From: Ichthyophonus hoferi
Lineage: Eukaryota; Opisthokonta; Ichthyosporea; Ichthyophonida; Ichthyophonidae
NCBI GenBank assembly: GCA_002751075.1
Contig: NAOQ01000315.1
Location: 3,877-67,876 of the forward strand
Length of the DNA: 64,000 nucleotides
Direction: 5' to 3'
Shown: positions 25,361-38,374 of the stretch, piece by piece
How positions within the stretch are numbered: the stretch's first letter is position 1
Layout of the letters: every line of letters begins with the position of its first letter
Made by a program: the position numbers and the translations under genes
Notes under the pieces: model-generated
Told to the model about the DNA's origin: nothing
Seen by the model: only the letters and a program-made list of their open reading frames with translations
Databases searched by the model: none

Positions 25361-26389
25361 GCTTGAAAGTAACAAGATAAAAAAGTAGAATTATAACATG
25401 CCCCAAGACATACATATATTCTATATAAATTCTATACAATATAGTATAGTATATTACGTGCTTAATTACGCTGTTTACGTCTTCATCTTTTGGAATTTAG
25501 TTTTAATCGGCGACATTAACCAATAATAAATACTAATCAAATGTGATTAATTATCGATTAATACCATGTGCCTTATTCTGATTTGATAATTATATTGACC
25601 AATAGTATTTATGATTTATCTTCAACAATATGGCTTGATTGGTTTATGTTCTGTTTATCTAACTGGAATTTTAACTATCCCGCACACTATAATTAAAGCT
25701 AATGATGAATCCAGTTGAATTAGCTGAAGAATACACAAAATTTACTGTCAACCGAATATTATCAGTTGTAAATTTTATAATAATTATCTCCTCATGATTT
25801 CCGTATATATTACCACTCCTTAATATGTGGCCTTATTAAATATTAAATAGTGTTTTAGAACCAAGGCCTTCACTACGCTTTGATAGAAGGCACTAATTTC
25901 ATTTCCAAAATAACATCTAGAATGGCTGGCATCCGCACTAGCCCCTGATTATTTAGATAGAATTAGCCTATATTAATATAAACAATACAATGAAAAGTTA
26001 ACGTGTCGTGTCAATTTCACTCAGTCACGCCTCCACACATGCTTAACTTTTAGTAAGGAACTAATTTATTAGAATCCTTTACAGATATGAAAACTACTAA
26101 AAAAATTAACCTTGGATCAAAGTTCAGTCAATAAGAAGCAATTGAAAAGGATAATACTAAGCCAGGCTACTTAACAAATAACCTCTACCGAGTACTTCAA
26201 TAAGCACCTTTTTTTTAGTTTGGCCTGTGGAGTTATGATCATGCCTATCTTTTTAGGTGTCAATCGAAACTGTTAGCAAAAGAGTTAAATAAAAGCAAAA
26301 GAATTGCATTATATTCAGTAGGACGGCCGAAAAACACATGGAGGACTCTGTCACATACTGTCTTTTGCAGTTTCTAAATATAGAAAACT
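25361..26389. other. Intergenic stretch upstream of the fusion gene
   Basis: About 1 kb of AT-rich DNA. It would hold the promoter of the minus-strand fusion gene. Several CCAAT/ATTGG pentamers lie within 300 bases of its start codon (for example near 25517 and 25598), but the same pentamer is common throughout the window, so I do not call a promoter. Confidence 0.4.
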
Positions 26390-28570
26390 GTTAAGGCAGG
26401 AATAATTAATTAATTTGGGTATTTATTTATATAACGATTATTACTTACTATCATTAGCAACTATAATTACATCTGCAGTACGGAAAATTGGTTAATGCTA
26501 TCCACTGGTGTTAAATGGTTTTGGGAATAGTAGGTAGAGATAGGAGGGTGCCTGTGTTTTAAATAGTTGCAGGATCTCTACCATTGGTTGGTTCAATTTT
26601 TAATTGACGTTTAATACCAATAGATTGCACTACCTATTTTCCCAGACTACATTTGTATTACTAATTACTAATAATCTTGTATGCTCATAACCATATAAAG
26701 AAATATCTAAATTAATTAAATATTTCTGTTTAAACACTCTTTGGCTTAGGCGGATTATTTCACCAAAGGTATAACAAATGGAAAAAGGAATACGAAAAGA
26801 ACCTTAACCTGGTGACTACTTAGCTGAGGGCTTGTCGCTCACTAAATAAACTAGATAATTCCTTACATTCCAAAGTGAGTGCGACGTGGGACCCAATGGG
26901 GAAAAAAACCTTGGAGAAAATTTGCCAAACTGTTTGTTAAATGTTCTTGCTCGCTCTGGTTCTGATTAACGTTTAACACCAATAGATTGCACTACATACA
27001 TATGTAATAAAAATTATTAATAACATTAGATACTTATAGCCATATAAAGAAATACCTAAATTAATTGAATATTTCCGTTTAAACACTCCCCCTTGGCTTA
27101 GGCGGATCATTTCACCTAAGGCATAATAAATATGAAAAGGAATACTAAAGGAACCCTAACATGGTGACTACTAGCTGAAGGCTTGTCGTTCCCTAAATAA
27201 ACTAGATAATTTCTAATGACATTTAGAAGTGAGCGCGGCATGGGTCCCAATGGGGAAAAAACCCCCGGAGACAATTCCCCAAACGGTTTGTTAAATGTTC
27301 TTGCTCGCTCTGGTTCTGGCTCTGGCTCTGATAGACGTTTAACACCAATAGATTGCACTACCTACATACGTAATAATAATTAGATGTTTATAGCCATATA
27401 AGGAAATACCTAAATTAATTAAATATTTCTGTTGGCGAATTATTTCACCTATGACAAAATAAATATGAAAAGGAATACGAAAAGAACCTTAACATGGTGA
27501 CTACTAGCTGAAGGCTTGTCGTTCCCTAAATAAACTAGATAATTTCTAATGGCATTTAGAAGTGAGCGCGGCATGGGTCCCAATGGGAAAAAAAACCGGA
27601 GGCAATTCGCCAACCTGGTTGTCAAATGTTCTTGTTCGCTCTGGCTCTGGCTCTGACTCTGATAGACGTTTAACACCAATAGGTTGCACTACCTATTTTC
27701 GCAGATTGCATGTGTAATGATAATTATTAAAAATATTAGATATTTATAGCCATAAAAAGAAATACTTAAATTAATTAAATATTTCTGTTTTAATACTCCT
27801 CCTTGGCTTAGGCGGATCATTTCACTTAAGGCATAACAAGTATGAAAAGGAATACGAAAAGAACCTTAACATGATGCCTATTTAGCTGAAGGCTTGTCGC
27901 CCCCTAAATGAACTAGATAACTCCTGATGACATTCAGAAGTGACTGCGGCATGGGTCCCAATGGAAAGAAGAAAAAAAAAAGGGAACAATTTGCCAAACG
28001 GTTTGTTAAATCTTCCTGTTCGCTCTGGCTCTGGCTCTGGCATCTGGCATCTGGTAACTAACGGCTGAGGGGAATACATGGGAGTTGCCCAGTTGTTTTG
28101 CACGTTGCCTTGCTAGGCACTTTGAAGCTGGAAATGTTGGAAGTTCAAATGCAGATTTGAAGACAGTGTATAGGTGTAATAAAGTTGAGTCTCCACACGT
28201 AGAAGTCAGTGGATGGATAGAGGGTTGAAGTGAAGTGTTTTCGGCATTTTTGGATCGTTAACTTACTAGAATTACCAGGTTTTGTGACCATTGAGTGGTT
28301 ATTTAAGCTTTCTCTGTTATCATGCCAGGAATAATAAATAGGGACAGGAACGCTCTTTTGTCCTATATTCATTTCGAAGGCGATTAAATACCAAATTAAG
28401 GGGTGTTTTAACGTGTCCCTTTGCATACACGTAGTACAGAGATGCTAAGACACATTTTTATTATTAAACAAGTCAGTAGGACTTGCTATGGGCAGCATGC
28501 CTAAGCAATGTCAAAACATGTGATCTAGGATCTCGACCATTAGCTGGTTTAATTTTTGATAGATAATCTT
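26390..28570 (-). mobile_element. TRIM-like LTR element with tandem internal units (fossil)
   Basis: On the minus strand a family A LTR-like segment (about 28560-28060) is followed by a short interior that starts with a primer-site-like CAGATGCCAGAGCCAGAGC and runs to a polypurine tract and the LTR opening TGTTTAAAC. That interior plus about 100-150 bases of LTR head then recurs head to tail, giving four units near 28.05-27.67, 27.66-27.33, 27.32-26.97 and 26.96-26.6 kb. Each interior, about 250 bases, carries the same gag-like reading (EPEPE...TFNKPFGEL, GPMPRSLLN). With LTR, primer site, tract and no polymerase, it resembles a TRIM (terminal-repeat retrotransposon in miniature). It is decayed, and the units differ by many changes. 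Confidence 0.65.
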
Positions 28571-29696
28571 TTGGGGTCACCTACGCCATAGTATTAATAG
28601 CTATTGGATGATATAAAATATTGAATAAGCTCTGTAAAGTACACCACAGCTTCTATAAATTTAAAATTCTAATTCTGATTAATCTTCTGTGTTAGTTAAA
28701 CTCTGGTGAAACTGTTTTAAAATAATACTTTATGTCTTTGTATATGTTTGAATGTTTAGTTTGTATTATTTGTTTCATTAATTGCAATGTTAATCGTTGA
28801 TTAATCGCAACAATGAGCAACTAAATGGCGACGACTTATTGGCTAGTCTTGACGCATACCATCAACTTGTCTAAACTGTCTTTATTGGTTATTTTAAATC
28901 ATTACGAGGCTAGCCTATTAAATAAGGTATATAACAGTTCCCACAACTTTAGAAACTTAAATAAAGTTAAAAAATAAAATACCAATTAATATTAAATATA
29001 ATTATAAAAAGCGCTAAAATTTCCTTTTTTCTTCTTACAGATTCATTACCAATATTTTATTATTATTCGTAGTTTAATCAGTCATTGGTGTCCATTCAAT
29101 CATAAAAGATTATGGCACCAAGAAAATGCATTAATTGGCTCTAAGAACAAAGAAAATATATGTCTTATCTTATCTCCCAGTGGTCTCTATTTCTAATTAA
29201 CAATGAACATAATTTTATCAGACCAACCTCATGTACTCATGTACTAGATAACTTGTGGATATTCCTACCTATAGCGATAATATCCTACAATATCTGCCTG
29301 ATTCCTGCCAAGATTATACAATGCTTTGACAAACCCCATTACATTCCTAACATAAAATTCTGCTCAGTTTATTGTAATTATAGGCTGTGTTTATATGCTT
29401 TTATTGTTTCCATTGTCTTTATTGTTGCTCTATAGATAATTAAGGTTGTTATTAATGTTCTACGGTATATATTTATTTTTTGTTGTGTTTTTTCCATATA
29501 GATGTTTATATCACCAAGTAAAAATATAACAGATATTGTGGAGAAACAAACAAACTTGACAGGAAAAATAATATCTTTTTGTAAACAACAAAGCTAAATA
29601 TAAGGATTACTACAGCAGACATCCCTTAACGAGAGAAGTTTACAATATAGCAAAATATAAGATAAACACAACTTAAAAGCACGGTAATTATACACC
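28571..29696. other. AT-rich intergenic stretch
   Basis: No gene supported. One hydrophobic open frame (29160-29435) looks like chance, having no homologous feel and no splice context. The promoter of the gene at 29697 should lie in the right part. Confidence 0.4.
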
Positions 29697-32600
29697 ATGG
29701 GAACTGATGTTTTAGACGGTATCGAAGCAAATAAAATATTCATAGAGAAGGGAAAACTGGCAAGGGAGAATGAGATAATGCACACAGTTAATGACTTCGA
29801 GGATGTGAAAATATCAAATGAAAATGAAAACCAAACAATTTACATACCACATGCTGAAGAAGAGGAAGAGTTGGTATACACGGAAAAGCATGGAGTGTTA
29901 ATGGAAAATGAGCCCGTACATTCAGAACTAACAGAAGTGTCAAAGCATGTTGAGATAATGCATATAGATGATATGAAAAGAGATAGAGATGATATAGATA
30001 TAAGAGACGTCATAAGGGAAGATAATGGAGAAACAGGAGAAATAGTAAGCATCGACAATAATCAGGCAACGGTTATGTCAAATAGTAAGGAAGAAAGCTT
30101 CCTAGTAAATGAGATGTCCATGGAGAATAACACAATGAACAGTGAAAATAAAGTGGAAAAGAGTACGACAGCTCATGTAGAGGAAATCCAAAGTACGGAA
30201 GGCCCATCGTTTAACTTTGATGATATGGATATGTTTGGAAAGGAGGATTTCAAACACACACAGGGTGTTGATATTCGTCTGCTAAATGCTTTAGACAGCT
30301 TCAAAAATGACCCTTTGCCTGCAACTGATGTATTGCCTGTGCTCGAGAAACTGATTTTGTAAGGATGTTATTTTGCTTTACTTCATGTATCTTTGTTTTT
30401 AAAAAAGAATATGTTTTTCTTAATACTACGGATCATTCTTACTTTTTTTTTTTTACATTCTTTGATACACTATTGACCTAGTCATTATCATGGATTATAT
30501 ATATATATATTAGAACCTCTTCCCTGCTGGCTAATTATAATGTATTGAAATACCATTTGTTTACTGTGCATAACTTAAAATAATTTTATGCGGGTTAGTG
30601 TAATATAGAAATAAAATATTCAATTAACAAGATATTATACTGTTAGCTTGAAGCCTTGAGATAATACTATAAAAGTGGTGGTAAGTAGGTAATAATTACT
30701 GTTAATGCATTAATTTATTATATAATGCACGAATCATTCTATTATGAATCACGTATCAAAAGACTACTTACTGCTTCTGCATGTGTAGCAAGCAATATCT
30801 TTTTTTTTATCATTCTATACTTATGTTTTATTGTATATAATCCTATATATTATCCTATATACTATCTTATCTATTATCCTATATATTTTCCTAGCAACAA
30901 GACTGTATCATTATGTTATGGTAGTCATCGATAATGCTATACAGGCCTTACCCCACATAGATATTATATGATTAAGTTAATTAACATGAGAGTTAATATG
31001 CATATATATGGTCATGTTGGTATACATCTATTATCTTGATCAATTCCAATTGGCGAATAATTATAAAAAAACATCCACAAAGGTGCGCGATATATTTGTA
31101 AACCAAGACAGGGTTATGATTGGAATATTTTTTTAAGCATTTGCTATTTAATAATGATATATTTTGATTACAGTGTAATGGTTCCAGATGGTATGACTAA
31201 AAATATTCTATTGGATGCAATTCTAAAGAATTTCAAATTGAAACCCCCTTATGTACTTAAAAAACCACATGTTGATAATGTATTCTTAATCAATAAGGAG
31301 TTAGATTGAAATAGATTAATATCAGTTCGGAGTTATGATTAATATTATATAAAATATATCTCTTATGTATATATATATAGATTAATTACTTGAATTAACT
31401 TTAATTAAACCCTTCCCAGGCAAACTAAATTCTCAACCCTTCTTGATCACGCTACTGAACCCATCCAATTGCAGCCATGGAAACGATCTTATTTCCAGTG
31501 CCTATCACTACGAAGTGTTGGGTTGACGTTGCCTCTAGCAACATATAGATCAGATGGAAGTGATGATAAGATAGGAAAGACGGAGTTCATATTGAGAATG
31601 TTACAAATGGAAATGGTATGTACTGATATAATTATATGTTGGATTCATACGCACTTATATATTCTCTACTAGATTCCCATGCATATATATACTATGAAAC
31701 GTTCATACTATCGTACATACATTCATACATGCAAAATTGCTAATCCACTTATTCTCAGTTATAAACCCAATCAACCAATCAAAGAATTGATACACTCTTA
31801 CATTGACACCACAAGTTATAAACTCATATACCTTTACACAGGCAAAACAATAAAAAGGTATTGATATATTTACTATATAAATGTAGGTAGTCAGATACAT
31901 ATCATTATATTGAAACATGTGTATATTATGCTGTTAGTGTAAGTGTTTAATTGGATCATTACCAATATCTGTGTTACTTAAAGTTTAACTTAATGCCCCC
32001 CATTAGTTACTTAATTACTTAGCAACACAGTACAATGCATCTAAGTACATATTAACTTTTAAACAAAAAATATATATTATGTGTATTATAAATATGTCTT
32101 CGGTATTGTTGGGCGTATATACATGCATATATTATATGAATATTTATTTATACTGTCCATATATTAGTACGGAATATTACATCATTATGACATCATCGCA
32201 TATCCGCATGTCTATATATATAGGTATTTATTTGTGTGTACGTAACTATGGATATGTATCGGCTGCCTAATTGGTATAATTTAAATGCAGCGAATGGAAT
32301 TACATGAAGAGATTGTCATGGAAGAGACCGGCAAACTGAATAGAAGTATAGAAGTACAAAGAAAGGTAGGAAGGACTCTGTGGTTATATGTGTAGACATG
32401 TGTGTATGTATATGTGCTTATATGTGTGTATGCATATATATGGGTCGACTTAAAATATGTAATTTACCAATAATCGGTTTGATTGCGTAGTTTGGTCTGA
32501 TTTCGGCTCTCATATACATAACTGGTTGATATTGAAGTTAAAAGGATATTAGTTTTATTTAAATTATTTATTGTAGTAAAATAATTACTTCTAACCATAT

Positions 32601-33667
32601 GCATTGTATTGTTCTTAGGAATTGGAGCGAAAATTGGACCTAGCCGATAAATACATGATACAGGAGGAAGAGGAAATGAGACAACAACAACGACGGATAG
32701 AAATAACATATCGAGAGGTGGGTGGATTGTATTGTAGTGCAGTGTATTGTATTACTTTGTTGCAGTTTATTTTGACGTATTGAATTGTATTAAATTCTAT
32801 TCTATTGCATTGTAATGTATTGTATTTAAAATATTGACTTGTCTAGTGCTTTACTTAATCATCCAATGAACAATACAGAAAATTGAACATCCCGAGCTGG
32901 AATTGGATGAGGACGCTCATAATGCAAAAGGTTGGTTTAGGTTTATAAATAGATAGATGGTTGATTAAAAATAAGTACCTTAAGAAATGGTTACTGGCTC
33001 TATATTAAATATACAAATCTATATTAAATATGCAAATGCATATATAGATATAAGATAAAAATACATTAGATAAAAGGTTAGAGTAGGTTATCATCTAACA
33101 CTAGATACATGTAGGCAATGGCTCTATATTCAACCCACAAATGTATATATCTTTTTGTAGTGTGTGTTACTAGTACTATCTTTACTATATTATACCGACC
33201 CACTTATGTTCTTTCTGATAATAAAAAGTGTGTACATAAAATAAAGGCACATCTATATTTATATATATATATATATATTAGCCTGTAAGCATACAAATAA
33301 CCACTTAAACTTATGTAACATATTAAGTATATTTTCCAATCCAGTATGATCATAAGTACATGACTCTAGCCATACCATAACTTCAGTTGATACAAGTATA
33401 TGAGTAGAAATTATACAATTATGCACGTACACTACACTATATTTATATAGCTATCTAAATATGGATTATCAAGACCCTAACATGTGTGCACCTACAGCCC
33501 TGCTTAAAGATGATGCTTGGACAATTCAAATGAAAACACAAGGTGGCCTACAAATAACAACGGAAAATAACGAGAATAAGATCATAACGTATATGTCACT
33601 ACCACCCCCCCTATCTATTAATAGCTATTTTAAGGCTAACACAGGTGATGTGATTGGGAATGAATGA
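29697..33667 (+). CDS. Acidic coiled-coil protein of unrecognised family
   Basis: Seven exons: 29697-30358, 31174-31299, 31420-31615, 32291-32365, 32619-32717, 32879-32930, 33498-33667. All introns are GT-AG and all phases agree, giving 459 codons and TGA. The ATG at 29697 has a good context (ACACCATGG). Residues 1-200 are acidic, Glu/Asp/Asn-rich and probably disordered. Residues 200-330 look folded (DIRLLNALDSFKNDPLP, SYFQCLSLRSVGLTLPLA). Residues 315-395 are a charged coiled coil (EEIVMEETGKLN, LERKLDLADKYMIQEEEEM). The second exon could instead end at a TGA at 31309, but a donor at 31300 (GTTAGA) gives a perfect phase match to the next exon. No signal peptide or membrane segment. No function is offered. 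Confidence 0.75.
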
Positions 33668-34469
33668 GTGGATAGGGGTTGTAGGTTCAGTTAAAGTAAG
33701 ATAAAATAAATTATTATGAGTGAATGTATGGTAGTAGATGCAAGTGTTCATTTATATGCATAATGTAATGAAGTGCATATACCTATACGGACATGTATAA
33801 TACAGAATGGCATTAGGTTTCTACCGCCATATTTCGGATTTGAATCACGTATTAATTGCGATTTCTTTCTTTATAAGATGAAATCAAAAAGCAATCAGCT
33901 TAACCTCCACTCTTAATTACTTTATAAACAATTAAAATCATTATTTGAATGTATTTCAACGATTGGCTGTTCCATAGCAGAGGACGCCTGTGGCGACCGT
34001 TATAACAATCAAAGGAAGAAGAATACAAAGGAAAGAAACATAAAGTAATTTGCAATAAAATAGTTTTAAACTATATTAATATAGTACTCTCTTTCTATAT
34101 TACTATTTGTATATATTCGTATATATTAGTATGGGATAGTTTACTTACATAACAAGATAAATATTAATATTGTAATTATAATTTACATTTACTTATACTA
34201 TCCGTGGCAATATGGACTTAGAGATAGAACCGGTCTTCTTACGGTATTTCTTGCCCTTTTAGAGGGTATAGTTTTCTTTCCAGTCTATATGCTTGGCAGA
34301 CAGCAAGTCAACAACTATTCAACTCTATTTCTCGGAATAATCTAAACAACCTAGGTTCAATTTACAATGTTTCTGTAAAAGCAAATAATTCTCGATTCTT
34401 TAGCTGCAAAATCTAACACTCCTTAAATCTAACAAGGTAAGCCCAGTTATAATGTATGTAACGTACTAA
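33668..34469. other. AT-rich intergenic stretch
   Basis: Follows the coiled-coil gene. I see no coding or RNA signal. Confidence 0.4.
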
Positions 34470-34890
34470 AGCAGAAACATTTTTTTATTAATTTGGGTAT
34501 TTCTTTATATCGCTATGATCATTTAATATTATTGGCAATTACTATGACATATGTAGTCTGGAAAAATAGTTGATGCAATCTGTTAGTTTTAAATGGCAAT
34601 CCAAGATGATCAATCAAAATTGAACCAGCCAATGGCAAAGACCCTGCGACCATGTAATAAGCCATTTCAGATCATATGTTTTGGGGTCTAGAAAATACAC
34701 AGCTTGGGTATCCTGCTTAAGACAAATGCTGCTGACTTGCTTAATAACAAAAATATGTCTTAGCATATCTGTACTCCATGTATGCAAAGGGACACGCTAA
34801 AACCCCGCTTAATCTGTTATTATCTGCTACCAAACGAATATAGGTCACTGGAACACTTCCGTCTCTACTTGTTATTCCCAACCAACAATA
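34470..34890 (+). mobile_element. LTR-type repeat, family A, partial (fossil)
   Basis: Matches the family A copies at 5455 and 6700 in the same orientation: ATTTCTTTATATCGCTATGA, TATGTAGTCTGGAAAAATAG, AATAAGCCATTTCAGATCAT, GCATATCTGTACTCCATGT and AGGTCACTGGAACACTTCCG. The end of the family is missing. It is a solo, decayed copy. Confidence 0.6.
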
Positions 34891-35389
34891 CATATACTCG
34901 TCCTTACAAAGCCATGTATACACCTTTTTTAACATAAACATACGTGATGAAGACTACTAAGGATTTGGGCGTTAAATTTTATTTGGCTTATGCCATTAGA
35001 AAAGAATGATAAGTGCAATAGAGACGGCAATTTTGGCAATGAAAGTTATGGGATCGTATATGTATAAATGATTTTCATTATAAGTCTGATTAGAATACTA
35101 TTTAAAACCAAATATAAGAAAATGCAATTACCATAATAGGAGCAATGTGAATAACAATATAAACAATGACAAGCATTGACTAATATATTTTTATGTCTTT
35201 ATTTAGTAAGTAATTTTAATTTACTTTAATTTAAAAACATTTACTAATACGAAATTGAAAGGAAGGTTCATTTAATCCACTCATGAATTATCATTCCATA
35301 TTATGCTGAATATGTTAACCAGTAACATATCCCTATGGCCTTCTTGATTTACTGATAGTATTTAAGGTAAATACTTGAATTAATATAAT
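34891..35389. other. AT-rich intergenic stretch
   Basis: No gene recognised. It holds the 3' flank of the minus-strand membrane-protein gene. Confidence 0.4.
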
Positions 35390-36660
35390 TTATTTGGCTA
35401 TTGTCAGGAGGCCTATAATCAACACCTCTGCCATGGCGCACATAACACCACCAGCAGCGATAGCTCTGCCAGGCGATGCAAGATTGGTATTGGGGTAACT
35501 GCGATTGGATAGTTTAATTGTGTAAGTTAATCTCATTAGCTATATATAGTGCGCAATTTCTTTGAAAATTTCTAAGTGTATCAAAGCAGCAACTCTTAGT
35601 TAAACATCTGTATTTCTTTCATAATTATTAACACATTAAGAAAAATAGCCTACAAAGATACTTTTACATTTAAATAAAATATTAGAACAAAACGAAAGAT
35701 ACTTACGAATCAACAGTCATTAGACCCATCTCAATGGTTGTGGTTAACAATACAAAACTGTAAAGGAAGGCGACCACCAGGACTAAACGGAATTTCTCAA
35801 TCATATCCAAAACCAATATTGCAGCATAGCCGGCTAGTAAGATAAATAGATACCATACACTGGCGGAAATAACAAAGTGATGATTAGTAATAATATAATA
35901 TCATATAATGCAAGTTATCGAATATATATATGCACAATTTAAAAGATTTGAAAATTTCAAACAAGACGATCTCCCTACGAATCAATTTACAAAAGAAACC
36001 CAAATAGTAAATCCAATATTTTGATTAAAAATTTAACAACTCGGGATTAACAAGGAAGTCATATTATTATAAGCTTTTAAAATAACGTGCTTCCACAACA
36101 CAGTCAGACGGTAAAAGAAATAGTAGAAAAAGATGTACTTACGACCACCACTCATGCCTTCGCTCTGCAGCATTGGCCCACATATTATTTTGGTAAGCAG
36201 CAACACCGCCTAGCAAAATTACCCAAGCTCCCACACAAAATGCGCCCAAAACATAATATAATAATTTTTCATTCCCTGTAATTGCATGCATGCCTAAAGT
36301 TGGCTTAGGTTTATTTCCTGAACCGCTAGCGTCAGCCGCGGGTGCCTGATTTTCAACTGCTACAACAGTGTCGGCTTCGAAGCCTCCACGTAAGGATGTT
36401 CCGCCCTATAATGTGAAATGAAATGGTTGAATTAATATATATACCCAGTCTTATGCTATAATATATCGAGATAATCGAGATATTGTATGGCATATTTGTA
36501 TTAGAATCAGCGCTACTATTGTCTATAAATATTTAGTTACGGTATGTTGACAAATCTTTGATCATAACTACAAGACTCGGTCCATAACAGGAATTCATAT
36601 AGTTGGCAGACATACCTCAATTTCGGTAGAGGAGTTATACATAGACTGTTGGGTTTCCAT
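35390..36660 (-). CDS. Small four-helix membrane protein
   Basis: Four exons (minus order): 36660-36616, 36405-36143, 35859-35707, 35498-35390. All are GT-AG with matching phases, giving 189 codons and TAA. Residues 1-55 are a hydrophilic N-terminus rich in Ser, Thr, Ala and Gly. Four predicted membrane helices follow: about 63-86 (LLYYVLGAFCVGAWVILLGG), 104-120 (VWYLFILLAGYAAILVL), 128-145 (LVLVVAFLYSFVLLTTTI) and 167-188 (IAAGGVMCAMAEVLIIGLL). Loops are short and the C-terminus ends right after helix 4. Size and topology recall MARVEL/tetraspan-like proteins, but no family motif is recognised. The start ATG at 36660 follows AT-rich DNA and precedes a plausible first exon (METQQSMYNSSTEIE). 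Confidence 0.8.
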
Positions 36661-36889
36661 ATTTTTAAATTTAAGTTATAAAAATGTTAGACTACTCTGA
36701 AGTAAAACGTTACTGTTTTTCATATAAAATGAACAAGAAAGCCGCCTTTTAAAGGTGCGGATAGTATACCAAATACCATCGATTGGTTAGAAATCAGCCA
36801 CTTGAAAAAATATTGTGGCCGAATCTAAAGTGTATTAAAACATTTATTACAAATTATCCACTTTGCAGCAAGACTGGATTAAACGCTGA

Positions 36890-37114
36890 TTAACACATAC
36901 TTGTTTTGAACATTGTACTTTGGGAATAGCAAAGATGCCAAGTATTGGAAATAGAACTAGTAACGGTTGTACTGAATTCTATTTGATGTACGGTATGTAT
37001 ATCTTCTTCTAGTTGTTCTAAATAGTTATCAATAAGTAAATGACAAGCTAAAGCCGTTGGTAGTTCTGCATGTAGAACACACAGCTGTTCTGAATTTAAA
37101 GACGCTTTATACAT
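36890..37114 (-). CDS. Possible small protein, 74 codons
   Basis: An open frame with an ATG at 37114 and mixed, protein-like composition (LPTALACHLLIDNYLEQLEED, then Ser/Thr-rich). It lies 230 bases upstream of the membrane-protein gene on the same strand. No domain, signal peptide or homologue is recognised. It could be a single-exon gene, an upstream exon of something else, or chance. Confidence 0.25.
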   Translation of the reverse strand: MYKASLNSEQLCVLHAELPTALACHLLIDNYLEQLEEDIHTVHQIEFSTTVTSSISNTWHLCYSQSTMFKTSMC

Positions 37115-37639
37115 TTTGCCTTACAATATACAATATAAGGAATAACTATGATCTAAATAATTGCAATCATAGATTGGCAACATAAAAATACTCTCTAACA
37201 GTTTGACTGTATCAGACTTTATTAGTTGGCCTTGTAATACGGGATTTGGATGATAGATTCCCAACCCTTGAGAATCAAAAGACATTTTAAATTTGATGCC
37301 TAAAAAACTTTAATAGCTTACAGAAAACCGCATCTTCACCATACTATCGTTTTGGTAACTTATTTTATATATAGGAATAATAGTGGACCAATTGTACAAC
37401 CTATATCTTAGAAATTAATGATCTCATTGGACATTAGTTAGCCAATAGTAATGTTAATCACTTATAAGCTAACCAGACGGGTTCTGGGCAGCTGAGCGGT
37501 CTTATTCAGTTAATCGTGGCATATGAATTTATCTAAATAGTTAGGTTATATATTAGCTGAATCTAAAGCTGCTATATTTAAAAAAGTATTTTGTACAGAC
37601 AATTAAGTAAATTTTTTGTCACAGAAACCAAGCTCTTCA

Positions 37640-38010
37640 CCATCCTTAGATAGACTATTCTTTGGCATTATTACCATTTGGTTGCCTGGAATGCTGGGTG
37701 GTGAAAACGGGAAATATCTGCTTGGGCAGATCTGGCGATCTATAACGATGCTCTTGTAAGATATGACGGTGGGTTTTTTTTTTTTTGATTTTTGGGAGTC
37801 GAATCATCTGTTGCCGATTGCACGTATTAACGCAAGATTGGAACGTGCGTTGCTGGCGAGGTATACTTGGAGCGTTGTTGCCAAAGGAAACTGTGATCTG
37901 GACCACAACCGGAAGATCTCTCTCTCTCTCAAGCCTGGAATGGAGAACCGTAGGGTCCTGAGTAAACGTTGATTGAGGTTGACAGGGCACATTATCTGAG
38001 GAAGGGGATT
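37640..38010. other. GC-richer patch with overlapping open frames
   Basis: This patch is visibly less AT-rich than its flanks. It is open on the minus strand in two frames (with RLLRTLRFSIPGLRERE and similar) and on the plus strand (INARLERALLARYTWSVV). No family is recognised and the three readings exclude one another. The composition suggests former coding or element-derived DNA. Confidence 0.3.
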
Positions 38011-38318
38011 GAAAGGGTATTTATAACACTTATCTAACTGCGTTGAAGAACTTAGTTCCAACACTAAGTAATGATTTTGAATGGTATTATTAATATCTAG
38101 TATGAGCACGTTCTTATCGAACCAAACGGTCAGGAACCAATCAATCGATGATCCTTGATGTAGATAGGTCGAAGCTTAAAAAGATGGCTTTCTTGACCAT
38201 TTATCATACGACTGACGGGAAATCCAACTTGGATTGGAGGAACTGTTTCATCTTTTATTTTTATACTACCTCCAAGCATAATTATACATCAAGATCTAGA
38301 TGACTTTCATTCGAGCCG

Positions 38319-38374
38319 ATGGCATCAAAAAGACAATCGATATTGTATTGGTTGATTTTTATTTTAACAATAGG
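38319..38374 (+). CDS. Candidate first exon with signal peptide, for the gene at 41014-55718
   Basis: ATG, then a typical signal peptide (MASKRQSILYWLIFILTIG) running straight into a GTATGT donor. A phase-matched second exon is possible at 39226-39266 (FQDANVYQHLQGN) and a third from 39358 (PASSLILGQLASFVEHP). The link from there to the exon at 41014 could not be closed in phase by eye, so membership in the downstream gene is tentative. Confidence 0.4.

Noticed and set aside
29160-29435. Hydrophobic 91-codon open frame upstream of the coiled-coil gene
   Set aside because: Its composition matches other chance frames in AT-rich DNA, with no start context, splice context or family resemblance.
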